38,301 nucleotides of DNA from the NCBI GenBank assembly GCA_027001645.1, contig JALTMP010000321.1, positions 1 through 38,301 of the forward strand, read 5' to 3'. The translations under genes and the position numbers were made by a program. The first letter of the stretch is position 1; the number at the start of each line of letters is the position of its first letter. The DNA is from Candidatus Heimdallarchaeota archaeon. GTDB lineage: Archaea; Asgardarchaeota; Heimdallarchaeia; Heimdallarchaeales; JAJRWK01. Of the stretch, positions 7,717 through 14,972 are shown in pieces. The notes beneath the pieces are model-generated. The model was given only the letters and a program-made list of their open reading frames with translations, was not told where the DNA came from and ran no database searches.

Positions 7717-9261
7717 ATGGGAATGATGCCAAACATGCCTTCAAATGATCCGTTAATCGAGCCCGGAGCCATGCCCGTTCTTGAAGAAACCTATCCATTG
7801 ATTCCTCCATTTGCATTCGCTCTGATCCAAACTGATCCGGTTTCTAAGAGAACCCAATACGTAGTCATGGAAAGCCCAATGAACAACAAGGAGGAGAAAG
7901 CCTTCAATTTCATCAAGGATGTCCTTGTTGAAGAGTTAGATATTGATTTCAGAACTTTTGGGGACAAGTCAAAGGCAGAAGAATACCTCAAGCGAAAAAT
8001 CAACAAAATCATAAGCGACTACAAAGTTGCTCTTCAACCAGAGGAACTTGACAAAGTAATGTACTACTTGATTAGGGACTTGATTGGATTCGGCAAAATT
8101 GAACCTTTAATGCGAGACCATCTTGTTGAAGATATCTCTTGCGATGGAGTGGGTATTCCAATTTATATCTGGCACAGAAAATATGAATCAATACCTACCA
8201 ATATTGTCTTTGAAAAAGAAGATGAGCTAGATAGCTTTGTCATTAAACTTGCCCAAAGAGCGGGAAGACATATCAGCATTGCCCAACCTCTTTTAGACGC
8301 TGCTCTTGAAGATGGATCCCGTGTCCAGCTCACCTTTGGCCGTGAAGTTACCCAACGAGGATCAACTTTCACGATTCGTAAGTTCAAAGCAGATCCATGG
8401 ACAATAACAGACCTGATAATTAACAATACGATTAGTTCCGAGATCGCTGCTTTCTATTGGTTTGTTATGGAACATAGAATCTCACTCTTAGTTGCCGGAG
8501 GAACTGCAGCTGGGAAAACATCTCTACTCAATGCTTTAGCCATGTTGATTAAACCTGATGTGAAAGTAATTTCCATTGAAGACACGGCAGAACTTAATAT
8601 TGCCCAGGAGAACTGGATTCCTAGTGTTGCGAGGGGGGGAATCGGAGAAACTGCTGCTGGCACTCGCAAAGGCGAAATCACGATGTATGATCTCCTTAGA
8701 GCCGCGATGAGGCAACGTCCCGATTACATCATTGTGGGAGAAATCCGTGGTGAAGAAGCATATGTACTCTTTCAGGCAATGAGTACCGGGCACAGTGGTC
8801 TGGGAACCATCCACGGTGATTCTGTTGAGGGGGTGATCAATAGGCTGGTTAACAAACCCATGTCCGTTCCCAAGGATATGTTGAGAACATTAGATCTCAT
8901 TCACATCCAGACCAAAGTGCGTCTTCGAGGAAAATTTGCCCGAAGATGCATGAACATCACAGAAATTATAGATATTGATCCCGTAACTAAAGAACTTCTC
9001 ACGAACAAAGTATTCCAATGGAACGCCTCAAAAGACATGTTTACATTTATGGGAAGAAGTTACACCATCGAAAAAATCCGTAACACATCAGGTCTTTCCG
9101 AACAGGAATGCTGGGATGAAATCAAGAGACGCGAAACAGTGCTAAAATGGATGGTTAAAAAACACATTAGGCACTACAGAGACGTAAGTGCTATGATCCG
9201 AGAATACTATTCTAACCCCGAAGAGACTTTTGAGAGAGCCAAACGAGGACTCGAGGCATAA
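7717..9261 (+). CDS. type II/IV secretion system ATPase, FlaI/TadA/VirB11 family
   Basis: Hexameric cytoplasmic ATPase that powers assembly of the type IV filament. Its 514 residues hold a long N-terminal region (to about 230) followed by the RecA-like motor. The sequence shows Walker A GGTAAGKTS (261-269), the Asp box around ISIEDTAEL, the Walker B-type segment IIVGEIRGEEA (about 338-348) and the His box GHSGLGTIH (358-366). IRKFKADPWTITDLI before the motor is typical of archaeal FlaI-like and TadA-like proteins. The downstream neighbours are two TadC-like platform proteins. Archaellum ArlI is possible, but no ArlH, archaellin or other archaellum gene is visible here, so a pilus or Tad-like role is favoured. 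Confidence 0.94.
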   Translation: MGMMPNMPSNDPLIEPGAMPVLEETYPLIPPFAFALIQTDPVSKRTQYVVMESPMNNKEEKAFNFIKDVLVEELDIDFRTFGDKSKAEEYLKRKINKIISDYKVALQPEELDKVMYYLIRDLIGFGKIEPLMRDHLVEDISCDGVGIPIYIWHRKYESIPTNIVFEKEDELDSFVIKLAQRAGRHISIAQPLLDAALEDGSRVQLTFGREVTQRGSTFTIRKFKADPWTITDLIINNTISSEIAAFYWFVMEHRISLLVAGGTAAGKTSLLNALAMLIKPDVKVISIEDTAELNIAQENWIPSVARGGIGETAAGTRKGEITMYDLLRAAMRQRPDYIIVGEIRGEEAYVLFQAMSTGHSGLGTIHGDSVEGVINRLVNKPMSVPKDMLRTLDLIHIQTKVRLRGKFARRCMNITEIIDIDPVTKELLTNKVFQWNASKDMFTFMGRSYTIEKIRNTSGLSEQECWDEIKRRETVLKWMVKKHIRHYRDVSAMIREYYSNPEETFERAKRGLEA

Positions 9262-9270
9262 TCCCATAAG

Positions 9271-9310
9271 CCCGCTCATTCACTGAAACTGCGGGTTCTT
9301 TTTTCTTTCT
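9271..9310 (+). terminator. hairpin plus T-tract after the ATPase gene
   Basis: CCCGC (9271-9275) pairs with GCGGG (9291-9295) across a 15-base loop, followed by a T-rich run to 9310. It sits 10 bases after the ATPase stop codon. The stem is short, so termination may be partial. Confidence 0.5.
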
Positions 9311-9373
9311 CAAGCGCCGATAAAGATTAAGTAGTCTAACGCATAAGCTATACCAGAGTTAGAGGAATGAAAC

Positions 9374-10237
9374 ATGGCTGGAAGATTAGAGCGGCTAGCT
9401 TACCAATACATTGGAAGCATGCTGGAAAACTATCTCGATCGATTTGCTGATCTTAGAATTCAAATCGAAAAAGCTAACATCAGAAAAAGTCTACGAATGT
9501 ACCTCTCAGTAGCCATTTTTTGGAGTATTGCCGCCACTCTCGGCTCCTTTTTTGTTCTCTTGCTTATCAAATTCTTGCTACTTCCCGGTTTGCCTTTTAT
9601 TTTCGTTCCATTGTTTTCATTGATCGCAGGACTTTCAATTATCATCTATTACTTGGTGTATCCCAGCTACGTGGCAAGTGAAAGAAAAAGAAAAATTGAT
9701 TCAAGCCTTCCAGCCGCTGCTTCATATATGGCCGCTATGGCAAGCGCAGGTGTTACTCCTGATAAAATCTTCCTTTCAATGGCAAAACAAGATCTAGGAC
9801 TCATAACCGAAGAAGCATCAAAAATTGCTAGAGATATCCAGTTATTCAATGAAGATGTTGTTAGAGCATTAGATAATGCTGTCAAGCGATCACCATCCCA
9901 CAAGTTTGCCAACTTTCTAGAAGGCATTATTGGGGTATTCACCTCTGGTGGGGATCTCCAAATCTACTTAGAAACAATGGCCGCCAATCTGATGCAAGAC
10001 AAAATCAATGAGCAAAGAAACTTCATTGAAAGCCTTGGCCTGGTTGCCGAACTCTTTCTAGTGATGTGTGTGGTTGCACCGGTATTCTTCGTGGTTATGC
10101 TGGCAATGGTATCCATGCAAGGCACTATGCAACCCAGTGTGATTCTGTTATTTACGGCGATTCTGGTTTTTGTAATTATCCCTATGCTCCAAACAATGAT
10201 CTTGCTAATGGTTGATGGACTACAGCCTGAGCAGTAA
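9374..10237 (+). CDS. TadC/FlaJ-like platform membrane protein, copy 1
   Basis: Inner platform protein of a type IV filament, 287 residues. Two membrane helices near the N-terminus (about 45-100) precede a cytoplasmic T2SSF domain starting KIDSSLPAAASYMAAMASAG. Its second helical part includes FANFLEGIIGVFTSGGDLQIYLE, a hallmark of this domain. Two more helices close the protein (about 220-282). The single T2SSF domain and four helices match the TadB/TadC type rather than the two-domain PilC type. A Shine-Dalgarno AGAGGA (9361-9366) precedes the ATG, and an upstream ATAAAGATTAAG (about 9319-9330) could be its TATA box. A paralogue follows 12 bp later, so the two may form a heteromeric platform. 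Confidence 0.88.
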   Translation: MAGRLERLAYQYIGSMLENYLDRFADLRIQIEKANIRKSLRMYLSVAIFWSIAATLGSFFVLLLIKFLLLPGLPFIFVPLFSLIAGLSIIIYYLVYPSYVASERKRKIDSSLPAAASYMAAMASAGVTPDKIFLSMAKQDLGLITEEASKIARDIQLFNEDVVRALDNAVKRSPSHKFANFLEGIIGVFTSGGDLQIYLETMAANLMQDKINEQRNFIESLGLVAELFLVMCVVAPVFFVVMLAMVSMQGTMQPSVILLFTAILVFVIIPMLQTMILLMVDGLQPEQ

Positions 10238-10243
10238 GGAGGT
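10236..10243 (+). promoter_or_regulatory. strong Shine-Dalgarno for the second TadC-like gene
   Basis: AAGGAGGT overlaps the stop codon of copy 1 (TAA 10235-10237) and ends 6 bases before the ATG at 10250. This shows tight operon coupling of the two platform genes. Confidence 0.75.
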
Positions 10244-10249
10244 CGCGAA

Positions 10250-11266
10250 ATGTCATCAAAGATTTTAGAAATTGAAGAAGTAGAAGAAGAAATTGTCGTT
10301 GGACGTGCCCCCTTCTTCACCAGGGAGCGAATCATATGGTTATTTTCAGGAATATTGGCGTTCACACTATTTCTGATCGGATTCATTGATTTTATCATGG
10401 ACACAAGAATAGTGAGATCTCCTTCAAACGAGGCTTTTCTTGGCTTTGCAACAACTTCCACAGGAAGTGAAGGCATCATTCCAAATGAACTCGGTCTAAC
10501 CATCAACGATTGGATCATTTTTGCAATAGTCGTTCTAGTTGCAATTCCCGGGATCATGATTTATGAAAGAGAATATCGTAGAGAACGGGCTATTGATAAA
10601 CAACTTCCATTTCTCCTTCGAGAGATTGCCGATGCTCAAAAAATTGGAATGAGCCTACCACGGGCAATTCAAGAAGCTGCCAAACGAGACTATGGCCCTA
10701 TTACGGAACCGCTTCGGAAACTAGCAGCGAAGATCTCTTGGGGGATTCCTTTTCCACAAGCAATGAGGCAATTCATGCAAGAAGTCGATACTCCTTTGTC
10801 TAGACGTGCAAACATTCTCATTTTAGAGGCAGAACGAGCAGGTGGGGACCTGGAGAAAATCTTTGAAGCGGCAGAACGCCATACCCAAGAGATTCTAAAT
10901 GTTGAGGAAGAAAGAATCGGTGCGATCCGTCCTTATCTTTACATTGTATATATCGCCTTTTTTGTCCTACTCGGTGTCATTATTGTTCTCTTCCAATCTT
11001 TCTTTGTTCCATTCAGTCAGAAGTCAATTAGTTTAGGTATCGGAACTGACTTGGGCACAATTTCTATTCCAATTGGCCCCTTCACCATCCTATTCATGTA
11101 CTTCGTTGCCATTGAAGGCTTCTTCAGTGGTCTGGTTGCCGGGAAAATGGCAAGTGGAACTATCAAACATGGATTGTTACATTCAGCGATTATGATGATT
11201 ACCGGATATATCGCCTATAAGGCGTTCATAACCTCAGACTTATTTGGCTTCACTTTACCCGTGTAA
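10250..11266 (+). CDS. TadC/FlaJ-like platform membrane protein, copy 2
   Basis: A second platform protein, 338 residues, next to copy 1. An acidic N-terminus (LEIEEVEEEIV) leads to a first helix (about 27-47), an extracellular loop and a second helix (about 83-103). A T2SSF domain follows, beginning DKQLPFLLREIADAQKIGMS and including ILILEAERAGGDLEKIFEA. Copy 1 ends with two helices; copy 2 ends with three or four (about 222-330), so its topology is extended. The two proteins share the T2SSF plan but little obvious sequence. Paired TadB/TadC-like genes next to one ATPase are known from bacterial Tad and archaeal Epd-type pili, which is the best analogy here. Confidence 0.87.
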   Translation: MSSKILEIEEVEEEIVVGRAPFFTRERIIWLFSGILAFTLFLIGFIDFIMDTRIVRSPSNEAFLGFATTSTGSEGIIPNELGLTINDWIIFAIVVLVAIPGIMIYEREYRRERAIDKQLPFLLREIADAQKIGMSLPRAIQEAAKRDYGPITEPLRKLAAKISWGIPFPQAMRQFMQEVDTPLSRRANILILEAERAGGDLEKIFEAAERHTQEILNVEEERIGAIRPYLYIVYIAFFVLLGVIIVLFQSFFVPFSQKSISLGIGTDLGTISIPIGPFTILFMYFVAIEGFFSGLVAGKMASGTIKHGLLHSAIMMITGYIAYKAFITSDLFGFTLPV

Positions 11267-11279
11267 TGAAGGTGATAAT

Positions 11280-11687
11280 ATGGGAAAAATCGAAGATGAA
11301 GTAAAAATGCTCAAAGAACAAGTTGATTCCCTTAATCGAAAAATGGATCAGACAAATCACTACCTCATTCAAGTCATAAATCAATTGAAAGCGCTTATTG
11401 AAAAAGGCGGAGGAGCCGTTACTGGCGGCGGAGGCACAGTATCTGTTGATCTTGGTCCTATTGCAGAGCGAATCGATAATTTGGAGAAATCACTTATTCG
11501 AAAAGAAGACTTGAATGAATTAAAGGAAGCAATCAGACTTCTTGCCTCCGAAGAGAAAAAACAAGCCCAAGAAACAGTTGTAAGGCTAACATCCTTGTTT
11601 GAGCAGGGCTTAGAACTCATCAAGTTAGAAAACACGTTAGATGACGTGAAAAGCCTACTCGAGGAAGCTGTTCTCTCAGAAGAATAA
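11280..11687 (+). CDS. coiled-coil protein of the filament operon
   Basis: A 135-residue soluble protein with no recognised family. Residues 1-43 and 62-133 are strongly heptad-like and charged (for example EDEVKMLKEQVDSLNRKMDQ). They are separated by a Gly-rich hinge GGGAVTGGGG at about 44-53. The start is ATG 11280, behind a Shine-Dalgarno-like AAGGTGATA (11269-11277); an earlier in-frame ATG at 11244 would overlap the platform gene by 23 bases and is less likely. Its place between platform and pilin genes suggests a cytoplasmic adaptor or scaffold for the motor, loosely comparable to the coiled-coil ArlC/D/E proteins of archaella. That comparison is positional, not a homology claim. Confidence 0.72.
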   Translation: MGKIEDEVKMLKEQVDSLNRKMDQTNHYLIQVINQLKALIEKGGGAVTGGGGTVSVDLGPIAERIDNLEKSLIRKEDLNELKEAIRLLASEEKKQAQETVVRLTSLFEQGLELIKLENTLDDVKSLLEEAVLSEE

Positions 11688-11724
11688 ATAGCTGAAAGAA
11701 AATATATCCAAAAGGGCGGCAAAT

Positions 11725-12897
11725 ATGAAACAACACATCATGCACGACAAGCGCGGACAGGCACGAGGCATCGACTTAATGGCGGCCATGATTCTTTTTC
11801 TCCTTGTAATGACACAAATGACAGTGTTTACAATTCAGCAAATAAGCGACTCACGATCTCAGAGTGTTGCCCAGAGCCAAGAAAAAGCTGCGCTTGCTAT
11901 TGCTGAAGGCTTGTTGAGCACTCGAGGGAACCCCGAAAACTGGGAAACTTTGAATTCATTAACACTGCCCGCTGATTTCATTTTGGGACTTAAAAAAACT
12001 CGCCTAGGCGAGACGGATGCCGGAAAAATCGGTCGTCTATTTTTTGAAGCTCCGCCCAACTGGGCTCTTACTTATTCCACAATTACAATGAACGGTCAGC
12101 AAGTGTTTTCGGATTGGGACATAGCAATACGTTTTCTTTCCCCAGTTCAAGTTGAAGTAACTTCTGCAAGTTTTCCAAATGGTGCTTCGACAACCATTAA
12201 CGTTGCAGGAACTGCTTCTCTTTCTGGACAGCCCTTGGCTGGACAAACAATACAATTGATCGCACTTGGTTCACCTGGCTTGCCACAAGCAGTTCTTACT
12301 TCAACAGTCACCACTACGGCCACGGGAGATTTCACGGCTACACTCACATCTGCGGCACAAGACAAGTACATTGTTATTGCTTTCACAGAATACACTCCCC
12401 AGCTTCAAGGCTTTGACTTTGTTGCAGTAACCCGTCCCAACGGTGTGGCAACTCCTCCGACAGAAGTCAGAAGCATAGTCACAAACTCGCTAAATAATAC
12501 TGGAGATCCGTTTCCATACGCAACTTCTATTGTTGATGATGCCGTTGCGGGAGTAAATGTAATGTCGCATATTACTATTTATCAAAATGAGACAGCACTT
12601 CTCTCAAGGGATTACACGGGAACATTTATTGCTGCTGCCTCTGAATGGAGAGGCGAGTTTCCCATCCCTAATGTTGGGCTAGTTATTGTTGTCAATCTGG
12701 GTAGAAATGTAGACACAGTCGGGGGAACCGACGAAATCCTTTCGTATTCCGTTCGTTCTTTTCCACAACCAATAGACGATCGCCATTTAACCCCCCTATT
12801 ACCAGCAGTAACAAGTCTTTCAGAGTTTACCTTCACTAGAACAATAGTGAGCAGAGGAATTCTGCTCTACATGGAGGTTAAAATATGGGAAAAATAA
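11725..12897 (+). CDS. pilin-like protein with G-Q processing site and Ig-like domain
   Basis: A 390-residue secreted or filament-associated protein. The leader MKQHIMHDKRG ends before Gln in DKRGQARGIDLMAAMIL, which matches the archaeal class III signal (basic residue, Gly, cut, Gln, hydrophobic helix). The helix runs to about residue 40. The C-terminal part is Thr/Ser-rich, and residues about 140-225 (NVAGTASLSGQPLAGQTIQL) look like an Ig-fold or carboxypeptidase-regulatory-like beta sandwich. It is large for a minor pilin and could be a tip or adhesive subunit. The Shine-Dalgarno-like AAAGGGCGG precedes the ATG. It overlaps the next gene by 13 bases. Confidence 0.76.
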   Translation: MKQHIMHDKRGQARGIDLMAAMILFLLVMTQMTVFTIQQISDSRSQSVAQSQEKAALAIAEGLLSTRGNPENWETLNSLTLPADFILGLKKTRLGETDAGKIGRLFFEAPPNWALTYSTITMNGQQVFSDWDIAIRFLSPVQVEVTSASFPNGASTTINVAGTASLSGQPLAGQTIQLIALGSPGLPQAVLTSTVTTTATGDFTATLTSAAQDKYIVIAFTEYTPQLQGFDFVAVTRPNGVATPPTEVRSIVTNSLNNTGDPFPYATSIVDDAVAGVNVMSHITIYQNETALLSRDYTGTFIAAASEWRGEFPIPNVGLVIVVNLGRNVDTVGGTDEILSYSVRSFPQPIDDRHLTPLLPAVTSLSEFTFTRTIVSRGILLYMEVKIWEK

Positions 12898-13352
12898 ATT
12901 CAAAGGGACAACTCTTCGTTGTCGAGGTACTAATCTCGGTGTCACTTTTGCTTTTGCTCACAACTCTTGTATATCAAGCAAGAGTCAATATCACCTCGGT
13001 CAATAACGATGTAGTTGATCCCACTGAAGACGTTTATGCTGCTATAACAAGTCTTAGATCTACCTACGATCTTGATCAATACATTTCCGATGCGGCGGTG
13101 AGTCCGAGCGGATTGACTGAAGATCATCCCTCCAAGCTATTAGTAAAACGAACTATTCAAGCAGCTCTAGGGCCCAAGTACCTATTTAGGCTAACACTGC
13201 TCGATCGGAGCACTTCCTCAATAATCGACATTGCTAATGCCGGAATAGTTCCTCCAGGAACCGCCGTTTTATCATTCATCACTTACAATGTATTTACGGT
13301 CTTTCAACAAAGCGCAGAATACACCATCACTATTACCGCATGGAGTGTGTGA
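12885..13352 (+). CDS. minor pilin-like protein with G-Q processing site
   Basis: A 155-residue protein with a short leader MGKINSKG followed by QLFVVEVLISVSLLLLL, a class III signal peptide with a Gly-Gln cleavage site and a hydrophobic assembly helix containing Glu near position 6 of the mature form, as in many pilins. The remainder is a small alpha/beta-like extracellular domain (residues 40-155). The ATG at 12885 has a strong upstream GGAGGT (about 12873-12878), and the start lies inside the end of the preceding gene, so translation is coupled. It is probably a minor or initiating pilin of the locus. Confidence 0.77.
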   Translation: MGKINSKGQLFVVEVLISVSLLLLLTTLVYQARVNITSVNNDVVDPTEDVYAAITSLRSTYDLDQYISDAAVSPSGLTEDHPSKLLVKRTIQAALGPKYLFRLTLLDRSTSSIIDIANAGIVPPGTAVLSFITYNVFTVFQQSAEYTITITAWSV

Positions 13353-13356
13353 GAGC

Positions 13357-14019
13357 ATGAGAACGAACAAAAGAGGCCAGATCTTTCTCGTTATTACTAT
13401 GGTTGTGCTCCTGTACTCCATGTCCATTGCTTTCACACTCCTCTCTGTCCAGCTAGAATCGAATCGGGACACAAACCCAAATGCACAATCCTCTCTCCTC
13501 CGAATCGACAATGTTATCTCAGAAGTCCACATGATCAGCCAAGTAGTTCTTGGAGAATTCACTCAAACCCCTATTGCCCCTAATGTTGCGGAACTTAGAC
13601 TACAAGGTCTCCTCCAGAATGTTGAAACTGCATTTAATGAACAGGGCTTCTTCTTATTATTGGAGGAAACCGCCTTCGGAGCTCAACGTGCAGTTCCTAC
13701 AGATCAATCCCCGGAGGCCAACATTACGTTCCTTCTTTCCATAAACTATGAAAGTGCTGGACGCAATGTTAGTATTTCTACTCAAATTCTTGTAGGCATG
13801 CGGATTCAATTTAATGCCCCAACAGCACCGACACAAGCCTTTATTTCCCTTATCCTCTCAAATCAGATTCTACCTGTGCCCTACGCAGACACAACGGGTT
13901 CAGACGCTATTGCAATCTCACTTGGTAACGGCGTTTACGACATTTCAGCTTTTGCAACCGGGCAAAACTTTCAAGCAATCAGTCCAACAGGTATCTCTGT
14001 AACAGCAACCATACCTTGA
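13357..14019 (+). CDS. minor pilin-like protein with G-Q processing site
   Basis: About 220 residues, the third protein in this locus with the same N-terminal layout: MRTNKRG then QIFLVITMVVLLYSMSIAF. A basic leader, Gly-Gln junction and uninterrupted hydrophobic helix fit prepilin-peptidase processing. The mature part is Asn/Gln/Thr-rich and strand-forming with no further membrane helix. I chose ATG 13357, four bases after the previous stop, because it puts the signal at the N-terminus; the frame is open upstream to an ATG at 13288 that would overlap the previous gene. It is the last gene of the filament operon, followed by a pyrimidine-rich gap. Confidence 0.76.
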   Translation: MRTNKRGQIFLVITMVVLLYSMSIAFTLLSVQLESNRDTNPNAQSSLLRIDNVISEVHMISQVVLGEFTQTPIAPNVAELRLQGLLQNVETAFNEQGFFLLLEETAFGAQRAVPTDQSPEANITFLLSINYESAGRNVSISTQILVGMRIQFNAPTAPTQAFISLILSNQILPVPYADTTGSDAIAISLGNGVYDISAFATGQNFQAISPTGISVTATIP

Positions 14020-14057
14020 ATCGTTCTAGCGTTTACGTCTCACTTACTCCTCTCTTC

Positions 14058-14075
14058 ACACAATTGCAAATGTGT
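14058..14075. repeat. 18-bp near-perfect palindrome upstream of the EMC6-like gene
   Basis: ACACAATTGCAAATGTGT reads the same on both strands except for one mismatched pair. It lies about 25 bp upstream of the TATA-like stretch GATAAAAAAACC that precedes the next gene, so it could be an operator. It has no T-tract typical of a terminator. Confidence 0.4.
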
Positions 14076-14150
14076 TCTGAAACAATTTGAGGACATGGAT
14101 AAAAAAACCTAAAACCAAGTAATGAAAGCAACATATGGAGGCAGTGGTAA

Positions 14151-14471
14151 TTGAGCCAGACACCGCATTATGGATTCTTTCCAATACTAAAATTAAACCA
14201 AATGGAGCCAAGAGAAAAAATTAACACAATCAAGCTTCATCTTTCAATTGTCGCCGGAATAATTACTGGATTGATCCCAGTTCCGCTAGAGTGGAGCGGA
14301 TGGTTTGGCTTGTTGATGCTCATCGGCTTTCATTATTTCTCTTCATTTATCCTCAGAAAAAAATACCTGCCAAATGAAACAACTGGCACAGTTATCAAGC
14401 TCAGTATGATTACAAGTACACTAATGTTCCTATTCTTCTGGACCTTCACATGGAATTTAGTCGTGTTCTAA
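14151..14471 (+). CDS. EMC6-like small membrane protein
   Basis: A 106-residue protein with three predicted membrane helices (about 29-45, 50-68 and 84-105). The last helix, LFFWTFTWNLVVF, closely recalls the end of eukaryotic EMC6 (remembered as LFWTFLYGMVHVY). The first part, LSIVAGIITGLI then SGWFGLLML, has the Gly spacing of EMC6. EMC6 is a core subunit of the ER membrane protein insertase, next to EMC3; archaea carry EMC3-like (DUF106) and EMC6-like proteins. Suggested role: partner of a membrane-insertion factor. The start is TTG 14151, nine bases after a GGAGG (14137-14141); ATG 14202 would give 89 residues and keep all helices. Confidence 0.68.
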   Translation: MSQTPHYGFFPILKLNQMEPREKINTIKLHLSIVAGIITGLIPVPLEWSGWFGLLMLIGFHYFSSFILRKKYLPNETTGTVIKLSMITSTLMFLFFWTFTWNLVVF

Positions 14472-14496
14472 GGTCCTCTGTTCCTTCAGACACTTC

Positions 14497-14514
14497 TTTT
14501 TCTAAACAAGAAAA
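14497..14514. terminator. possible bidirectional terminator between convergent genes
   Basis: TTTTCT (14498-14503) pairs with AGAAAA (14509-14514) over a five-base loop, with T-rich flanks readable from both strands. It lies between the ends of the convergent genes at 14471 and 14529. The stem is A/T only, so this is tentative. Confidence 0.4.
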
Positions 14515-14528
14515 CTCTCTTACCAATC

Positions 14529-14972
14529 CTACTGGTATCCAATAATAAGGTCAAGGCGTTTCCAAAACTCCGCATTGCGCGTATTAGCAATCGTTTCTTT
14601 AATCTCCCCGGGAGACATTTTTTCAGCATCATTTCTGGCCCAGTAACCAATAGCTGTTGTAGCATCGTGTTTGACTTTGAGTAATATCCCTCCAGATCTT
14701 CCATCCTTCCTTATGAATAATAAGAGCCAAAAAACGCCTTCAAGCAAGTCTCTACCCTTTTTTGAGCTTTTTTCTACCCTTTTAATGTTGCGAAAAATAT
14801 GTACGGGAACCAATTGTTCTCGATAAGAGTTGAGAAGCGTTTTAAGCATCTCGCTGTCAACTTGGATGGGAGAATCCAGCATTTCAAATTCTAAAATTAC
14901 ATCATCCATCTTTTTGGAAGATTCTCCTTCGAGAAAGACAAGCACTTTTTCTTTCGTCTCATTATTGTTCAT
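14529..14972 (-). CDS. hypothetical protein, coupled to the upstream 229-aa gene
   Basis: A 147-residue protein that I do not recognise. It has an acidic/Lys-rich N-terminus (KEKVLVFLEGESSKKMDD), a middle part with LLEGVFWLLLFIRKDG that may be a buried strand rather than a membrane helix, and a C-terminal segment rich in Arg/Asn/Trp. There are no Cys/His metal motifs and no signal peptide. Its ATG overlaps the stop of the preceding minus-strand gene by four bases (ATGA), so the two are translationally coupled and probably work together. Confidence 0.66.
   Translation of the reverse strand: MNNNETKEKVLVFLEGESSKKMDDVILEFEMLDSPIQVDSEMLKTLLNSYREQLVPVHIFRNIKRVEKSSKKGRDLLEGVFWLLLFIRKDGRSGGILLKVKHDATTAIGYWARNDAEKMSPGEIKETIANTRNAEFWKRLDLIIGYQ

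Noticed and set aside
9964-10557. A 197-residue open frame on the minus strand across both platform genes
   Set aside because: It is antisense to two clearly homologous TadC-like genes, has low-complexity Ser/Ile/Thr composition and has no start signals.
11244-11279. Earlier ATG for the coiled-coil gene
   Set aside because: It lies inside the platform gene; ATG 11280 has its own Shine-Dalgarno-like AAGGTGATA.
13288-13356. Longer start for the last pilin-like gene
   Set aside because: It overlaps the preceding pilin gene and would bury the class III signal 23 residues inside; ATG 13357 puts it at the N-terminus.
6151-14019. Reading the filament locus as an archaellum
   Set aside because: No ArlH, archaellin, or ArlCDE homologue could be recognised, and the paired single-T2SSF platform genes fit a Tad/Epd-like pilus better.
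14135-14223. Short open frame starting ATG GAG GCA before the EMC6-like gene
   Set aside because: About 29 codons without hydrophobic or domain signal, in another frame; its start overlaps the Shine-Dalgarno used for TTG 14151.
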